Source: Acidobacteriota bacterium
GTDB lineage: Bacteria > Acidobacteriota > Terriglobia > Terriglobales > Acidobacteriaceae
Length of the DNA: 64,000 nucleotides
Reading direction: 5' to 3'
Assembly (NCBI GenBank): GCA_021781495.1
Contig: JAJXWS010000005.1
Location: 1-64,000, forward strand
Position 1 is the stretch's first letter. Each line of letters opens with the position of its first letter. The notes under the pieces are model-generated. The model had not been told where the DNA came from. It searched no databases and worked only from the letters and a program-made list of their open reading frames with translations. Both the position numbers and the translations under genes were made by a program. This document shows, piece after piece, positions 59,423 to 64,000 of the stretch.

Positions 59423-61078
59423 ATGAAGCAACCAGGGCCATTGCTGGTTCTTGGCAGTCTGATTGGATTGGCGTCATGCAGCATGGGCACCAATCCAGAC
59501 AGCAGTTCGTCCGACAAACCCACCTCCCCCCCTCCTCCAGCGCAGTCGGGAAACTACGTCGTCACGGCGTGGAGTGAACTTGGCATGCATTGCATGGATG
59601 GCAAGGACTACTCCATCTTTGCAGTGCTGCCGCCCTACAACACAGTGCGCGCTCAAGTGATTCAACGCGGCGATAATCCCACGCTCGTCACGGGAGTCAC
59701 CGTGACCTACGAGGCAATGACGGATACTTCCGGATCCATCAATACCACCAGCGTGAGCAAGACCAACTTCTGGAGCTACGTCAAAACCCTGTTTCACGTG
59801 AATGTCACAGGGGACATAGGGCTGACCGGGAATCCGGTGCAGAGCAAGAAGCCGCATCCCATGACCTACGACAGCACCTCGGGCACATGGGAAGCCACGG
59901 CAATTCCGACGGTACCGTACGACGACGCGGGCAACCGCAATCCGTATCCCATGGCGAAGATCGTGGCCCGGGATGCATCCGGCAAAGTGCTGGCCACCAC
60001 CACCGCGGTGCTTGCCGTGAGTGATGAGATGACCTGCTCCACCTGTCATGCCTCCGGCGGCAGCACGGCAGCACAACCGGCCTCAGGATGGGAGAACAAC
60101 CCTGATCCTGCCAAGGATGTGAAGCTCAACATCCTGAAGAAGCACGACGACCGCTGGAATGTCTCGTCTTACCTGCCTGCGCTGCAAGCCAATGGTTATA
60201 CCTACCAGGCAAGCCTGTATCAGACGGCCAAATCCGGTACTCCGATTCTGTGCGCGGCGTGCCATGGTACCAATGCGCTCTCTGCTCCCGGCATCTCCGG
60301 AATCCGTCCGCTGACCCAGGACATGCACGACCTGCACAGCTCTGTGATCAATCCCTCGACCGGTACGACGCTCGACAACGCCACCACGCCCTACAATTCG
60401 TGCTATCTGTGCCATCCCGGGCCGCAGACGAAGTGCCAGCGTGGAGCGATGAACAAGGTTGCGTGTTACGACTGCCACGGCAACCTGAGCGCGGTGGGAT
60501 TGGCGACACGACAGGGCTGGCTCGACCTGCCATCGTGCCAGATGTGCCATACAAACGGAACGCGCTACTCCACCACCTTTGACTCGACCGGAGCGTGGCG
60601 AATCGCAACCGATCTGACGTTTGCCACTAACCCGGACACACCTTCCGTGGGCAAGGATTTGTATCGCTTCAGCAAGGGGCATGGCGGAGTCTACTGCTCC
60701 GGCTGCCACGGATCGCAACACGCGGAGTATCCCAGCCTGCAGGCCAACGACAATGTGTACAGCACCAATCTGCAGGGCTACGCGGGAAAGATCGTGGAAT
60801 GCACCGTGTGCCACGTGACAGCCCCAACGACGCAAACGGGCGGGCCGCATGGCATACATACCATCGGCCAGACGTGGGTCAATCAACATTCCAGCTACGC
60901 CAGCAACGGGCGCTATACGCAATGCGCCTATTGCCATGGAGCAAATTACACAGGCTCACCGCTCTCCGCCACGTCAACGGCAAGAACGTTCTCTGTAGAC
61001 GACGGCGGCTCAAAGTCGTTTACCCAAGGGCACCAGGTGAGTTGCTATGACTGCCACAACGGCCCCAGCGGAGGTTAG
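59423..61078 (+). CDS. Nine-heme c-type cytochrome lipoprotein
   Basis: 551 residues; GAAGGAGG 7 bases upstream of the ATG. The signal peptide has a lipobox (GSLIGLASCSMG), so the mature protein begins at Cys19 and is lipid-anchored. A Ser/Pro linker is followed by an N-terminal domain (VVTAWSELGMHCMDGKDYSIFAVLPPYNTVRAQVIQ) of unknown role, then nine CxxCH heme sites: CSTCH, CAACH, CYLCH, CYDCH, CQMCH, CSGCH, CTVCH, CAYCH and CYDCH. It should carry electrons in the periplasm or at the outer membrane, perhaps to an external or soluble acceptor. No other cytochrome, porin or maturation gene is in the window. A Crp-type site lies upstream; a terminator follows. Confidence 0.9.
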   Translation: MKQPGPLLVLGSLIGLASCSMGTNPDSSSSDKPTSPPPPAQSGNYVVTAWSELGMHCMDGKDYSIFAVLPPYNTVRAQVIQRGDNPTLVTGVTVTYEAMTDTSGSINTTSVSKTNFWSYVKTLFHVNVTGDIGLTGNPVQSKKPHPMTYDSTSGTWEATAIPTVPYDDAGNRNPYPMAKIVARDASGKVLATTTAVLAVSDEMTCSTCHASGGSTAAQPASGWENNPDPAKDVKLNILKKHDDRWNVSSYLPALQANGYTYQASLYQTAKSGTPILCAACHGTNALSAPGISGIRPLTQDMHDLHSSVINPSTGTTLDNATTPYNSCYLCHPGPQTKCQRGAMNKVACYDCHGNLSAVGLATRQGWLDLPSCQMCHTNGTRYSTTFDSTGAWRIATDLTFATNPDTPSVGKDLYRFSKGHGGVYCSGCHGSQHAEYPSLQANDNVYSTNLQGYAGKIVECTVCHVTAPTTQTGGPHGIHTIGQTWVNQHSSYASNGRYTQCAYCHGANYTGSPLSATSTARTFSVDDGGSKSFTQGHQVSCYDCHNGPSGG

Positions 61079-61105
61079 CCACAAGCCAAATTGCTCGACC
61101 TGTGT

Positions 61106-61168
61106 GAGTAGAACAGTATCCGACAGATTTGCAGAGATTCCGGCGGAACTGTTCTACTCTATTTTTCT
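61106..61168 (+). terminator. Terminator after the cytochrome gene
   Basis: A 12-bp perfect stem GAGTAGAACAGT / ACTGTTCTACTC with a 30-base loop, followed by TATTTTTCTT. Confidence 0.8.
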
Positions 61169-61227
61169 TGAGCCGTGCAGATGGCTGAAGGGTGAACCAA
61201 CCGTACCTGTGCTTTCGAGCCATCGGG

Positions 61228-61257
61228 TTGCCGGATCCTTCCCGCAGGCCGTTTAAT
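61228..61257 (+). promoter_or_regulatory. Sigma-70 promoter of pckG
   Basis: TTGCCG-N18-TTTAAT (TTTAAT at 61252-61257), ending 33 bases before the start codon. Confidence 0.6.
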
Positions 61258-61289
61258 GCTGAGATTGAGGCAGTAGGAGTCTGATTCGC

Positions 61290-63131
61290 ATGAATCCTTC
61301 CGTGACCGCAGTCGCCCCGCTCCGCAACGATATTCCGCTCACCACAAACCGGCATCTCATCCGCTGGGTTGAGAAGATGGCCGATCTCTGCCGGCCCGAT
61401 GCCATTCACTGGGTGGACGGCTCGCAGGCGGAGTACGATGCCCTTTGTGAGCGCCTTGTTGCTGCCGGCACGTATACACGGCTGGACCAGGAAAAGTGGC
61501 CCGGCTGCTACTATGCGCGCTCTGTACCCAGCGATGTGGCTCGCGTGGAGGACCGTACTTTCATCTGCTCCCTTTCGCGCGATGCGGCTGGCCCCACCAA
61601 CAACTGGGAAGATCCCTACGCGATGCGGCGCCGGCTGAAGCAACTGTTTCGCGGCTGCATGCAAGGCCGAACGATGTATGTGCTTCCGTTCAGCATGGGT
61701 CCGATCGGGTCAGTCATGTCGGGCATCGGCGTTCAACTCACGGACTCGCCTTACGTGGTGACGCAGATGCGCATCATGGCCCGCATTGGCGCGCCGGTCT
61801 TTGCGGAGATCGACAAGGATGAGAAGCGCGTGGTTCCCTGCATGCACTCCGTGGGCATGCCGCTCAAGCCCGGCCAGCCGGACGTTCCCTGGCCATGCAA
61901 CGAAACCAAGTACATCGTGCACTTTCCTGAGACGCGAGAGATCTGGTCGTATGGCTCCGGCTATGGCGGGAATGCGCTGCTGAGCAAGAAATGCTTTGCC
62001 CTGCGCATTGCCAGCAATATTGCCCGCGACGAGGGATGGATGGCCGAGCACATGCTCATCCTGGGCGTGGAGAGTCCGGAAGGCGAGAAGACCTACGTCG
62101 CCGCAGCCTTTCCTTCCGCCTGCGGAAAGACGAACTTTGCCATGCTCATTCCGCCCAAAGCGATGAAGGGCTGGAAGGTTTGGACTGTAGGCGACGACAT
62201 TGCCTGGATTCGGCCCGATGCCGCCGGACGCCTGCGCGCTATTAACCCGGAGGCTGGTTTCTTTGGTGTTGCTCCCGGAACCGGCGCCAAGACAAACCCC
62301 ATGGCCATGGAGACCCTGGCGCGCAATTCTATCTTTACCAATGTGGCGCTCACGCCGGATGGCGGCGTCTGGTGGGAGGGCATGACTGACAATCCTCCGG
62401 CAGAATGCCTGGATTGGCGCGGAGAGCGCTGGACACCGGCTATCGGCCGCGACAGCGGAAAGACGGCGGCACACCCCAACGGCCGCTTTACCGCTCCCGC
62501 CTCGCAATGCCCCACCATTGATCCGGCATGGGAGTCGCCGGAAGGCGTGCCGATCAGCGCCATCATCTTTGGCGGACGGCGCTCCAACACGATTCCGCTC
62601 GTCTACCAGGCCTTTAACTGGTCCAGCGGAGTGTACATGGGCGCCACCATGGGCTCAGAGACCACGGCCGCCGCCACCGGGGCAGTGGGCAAGGTGCGCC
62701 GCGACCCCATGGCCATGCTGCCCTTCTGCGGCTATCACATGGGCGACTACTTCCGGCACTGGATCAAGATGCAGCGCGAGTTGGACGTCACGCCGCGCAT
62801 CTTCCACGTCAACTGGTTCCGCAAAGACGCCGAGGGGCGATTCCTGTGGCCGGGCTTCAGCGAGAATATGCGCATCCTCCGCTGGATCGTCGAGCGCGTG
62901 CATGGCAGGGGGCACGGCAGCGAGACCCCCATCGGCTGGGTGCCGCGCTTTGAGGATATCGACTGGCGCGGGCTGGAGTTCTCCCGCCACGCCTTTGAGG
63001 AACTCCTCTCCGTGGATCGCGCCGCCTGGCGCAAAGAGGTGATCTCCCACGAGGAGCTGTTCATCGACCTGCACAACCACCTGCCGCCGGAGATGATCTA
63101 CGAGCGTGAATTGCTGATCTGCCGTCTCTGA
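61290..63131 (+). CDS. pckG: Phosphoenolpyruvate carboxykinase (GTP)
   Basis: 613 residues; AGGAG 11 bases upstream of the ATG. Catalyses oxaloacetate + GTP to PEP + CO2 + GDP, the first step of gluconeogenesis. GTP-type features: [37 protein letters not shown], the GTP-type kinase P-loop in [46 protein letters not shown], and the C-terminal [29 protein letters not shown]. The ATP-type form has a different P-loop and is shorter. It is monocistronic by position, between a terminator and gltB. Confidence 0.96.
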   Translation: MNPSVTAVAPLRNDIPLTTNRHLIRWVEKMADLCRPDAIHWVDGSQAEYDALCERLVAAGTYTRLDQEKWPGCYYARSVPSDVARVEDRTFICSLSRDAAGPTNNWEDPYAMRRRLKQLFRGCMQGRTMYVLPFSMGPIGSVMSGIGVQLTDSPYVVTQMRIMARIGAPVFAEIDKDEKRVVPCMHSVGMPLKPGQPDVPWPCNETKYIVHFPETREIWSYGSGYGGNALLSKKCFALRIASNIARDEGWMAEHMLILGVESPEGEKTYVAAAFPSACGKTNFAMLIPPKAMKGWKVWTVGDDIAWIRPDAAGRLRAINPEAGFFGVAPGTGAKTNPMAMETLARNSIFTNVALTPDGGVWWEGMTDNPPAECLDWRGERWTPAIGRDSGKTAAHPNGRFTAPASQCPTIDPAWESPEGVPISAIIFGGRRSNTIPLVYQAFNWSSGVYMGATMGSETTAAATGAVGKVRRDPMAMLPFCGYHMGDYFRHWIKMQRELDVTPRIFHVNWFRKDAEGRFLWPGFSENMRILRWIVERVHGRGHGSETPIGWVPRFEDIDWRGLEFSRHAFEELLSVDRAAWRKEVISHEELFIDLHNHLPPEMIYERELLICRL

Positions 63132-63322
63132 GGCCTTCCGGAGCCAGTTTTCCACAGGAATGGGCCTGCCTGGCCGTTTCCAGGATACCGGCAAGTCCTT
63201 GCGCGACAGTGATTTGCGCAATGCGGAAGTTTTTATTCAATATTTCCGTTATATTAAAGAGTTCAGCATAGCCCTATTTGCGTCCGGGTCTGCTGTGCCA
63301 GACCTCAACAGAGGAACCAGGG

Positions 63323-63342
63323 GCAAACCCCATCGGGTTTGC
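63323..63342. other. Hairpin in the gltB leader
   Basis: 8-bp stem GCAAACCC / GGGTTTGC with a CATC loop, 70 bases before gltB. It may be a leader structure; it has no T-run directly after it. AT-rich sequence at 63228-63262 just upstream may hold the promoter. Confidence 0.35.
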
Positions 63343-63411
63343 ATCCGTGGTTGTGTCTTTTGAGTTCGAAACCGCACCACGCACTGAACAACGTCATCCG
63401 AGAAGGTAGCC

Positions 63412-64000
63412 ATGCAAACTTTGGATTCTCGTCGTCCTATTCCGGAATCGCAGGGACTCTATCATCCGCAAAACGAGCACGATGCCTGCGGCATGGGGCT
63501 GGTGGCCAGCATTCGCGGCGAAAAAAGCCACGACATTATCCGCAAGGGCCTGGAGGTTCTGATCAACCTGACCCATCGCGGCGCAGCCGGATGTGACCCG
63601 GAGACGGGGGACGGTGCAGGTATCCTCATTCAGATTCCCCACGCCTTCTTTGCGCGCGAATGCGGCGAGCTCGGCATGCAGCTGCCGGATCCGGGCCGAT
63701 ATGGCGTAGCCATGGTTTTTCTGCCGGTGGACAAGCACAGCCGCCTGCAATGCGAGGGCGTATTCGAGCGCATTGCCCAGGAAGAGGGGCTGAAGGTTCT
63801 GGGCTGGCGCGACACGCCGGTCAACGGCGACGCCATTGGCCGTGAGGCGCGTGCCTCGCAGCCCTATATCGAGCAGTTCTTTGTGGCCTGCCCGGACGGC
63901 ATGAGCGAAGAGGTGTTTGAGCGCCTGCTGTATCGCGTTCGCCGCCGCACGGAAAATGAGGTTGAAGTCTCAGAGATTGAAGGGAAAGAAGACTTCTACA
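63412..64000 (+). CDS. gltB: Glutamate synthase large subunit, N-terminal part
   Basis: The ORF is open from ATG 63412 (AAGGT 6 bases upstream) to the window end, 196 codons; it has no stop so the ORF track omits it. GltB moves the amide nitrogen of glutamine to 2-oxoglutarate. The N-terminus shows the class II glutamine amidotransferase site NEHDACGMGLVA, where Cys26 becomes the N-terminal nucleophile after propeptide removal, then RKGLEVLINLTHRGAAGCDPETGDGAGILIQIPHAFF. The rest of the enzyme, and any gltD, lies outside the window. Confidence 0.93.
   Translation, partial: MQTLDSRRPIPESQGLYHPQNEHDACGMGLVASIRGEKSHDIIRKGLEVLINLTHRGAAGCDPETGDGAGILIQIPHAFFARECGELGMQLPDPGRYGVAMVFLPVDKHSRLQCEGVFERIAQEEGLKVLGWRDTPVNGDAIGREARASQPYIEQFFVACPDGMSEEVFERLLYRVRRRTENEVEVSEIEGKEDFY

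Overview
The window reads as chromosomal DNA of a GC-rich Gram-negative bacterium, most likely an Acidobacteriota member of the Acidobacteriaceae type (inference). The basis is: TonB-dependent receptors that carry an N-terminal carboxypeptidase-regulatory-like domain, a class II EPSP synthase, a CIRCE-controlled groESL operon, TolC/RND envelope systems, and many small conserved proteins with zinc ribbons. TTG and GTG starts with good ribosome binding sites recur. I see no insertion sequence, integrase, phage gene or CRISPR array; most of the window is core genome with short operons.

Layout. 1-13,300: end of deoC, a GAF-GAF-PP2C phosphatase, aroA, a convergent TolC-like protein, truA and an M20 peptidase, a convergent MscS-type channel, an EamA transporter, a Do/HtrA protease and a secreted peptidoglycan-binding protein. 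13,300-24,400: a leftward block with a secreted type B carboxylesterase, lysA, an alpha/beta hydrolase, a zinc-ribbon/PspC protein and a TPR protein; then a rightward unknown gene and pyrF; then leftward genes for a tiny zinc-ribbon protein, an uncharacterised exported protein, a CPBP (CAAX protease-like) membrane protein and accA. 24,600-32,140: a Tat-exported amidase, a ferredoxin-NADP reductase-like flavoprotein and a very large GH13 protein. tRNA-Ser(CGA) follows at 32,725.

33,082-41,582 is a two-component system (membrane histidine kinase plus NtrC-type sigma-54 activator) followed by a CzcCBA-like RND heavy-metal efflux operon. Both promoter regions carry the same TTGAAC-N3/4-GTTCAA palindrome about 81 bp upstream of a -24/-12 promoter-like element. 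This is the most interesting regulatory structure I found: the regulator probably activates both its own operon and the efflux operon.

41,873-49,124 is a surface-polysaccharide cluster: three family 2 glycosyltransferases, a methyltransferase-like protein, a flippase, and a fused glycosyltransferase-polysaccharide deacetylase. groES-groEL follow behind a TTGACA promoter and a CIRCE operator. 51,639-58,970 holds two leftward TonB-dependent receptors; the second sits behind a cobalamin riboswitch and a strong sigma-70 promoter. After tRNA-Arg(CCT) come a nine-heme c-type lipoprotein with a perfect Crp-type palindrome upstream, GTP-dependent PEP carboxykinase, and the start of the glutamate synthase large subunit, which runs off the window and is absent from the ORF track because it has no stop.

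Many very long ORFs in the supplied track (up to 1137 aa) are antisense shadows caused by high GC content and were left out. Start codons were revised wherever an internal start has a better ribosome binding site or fits the family length.
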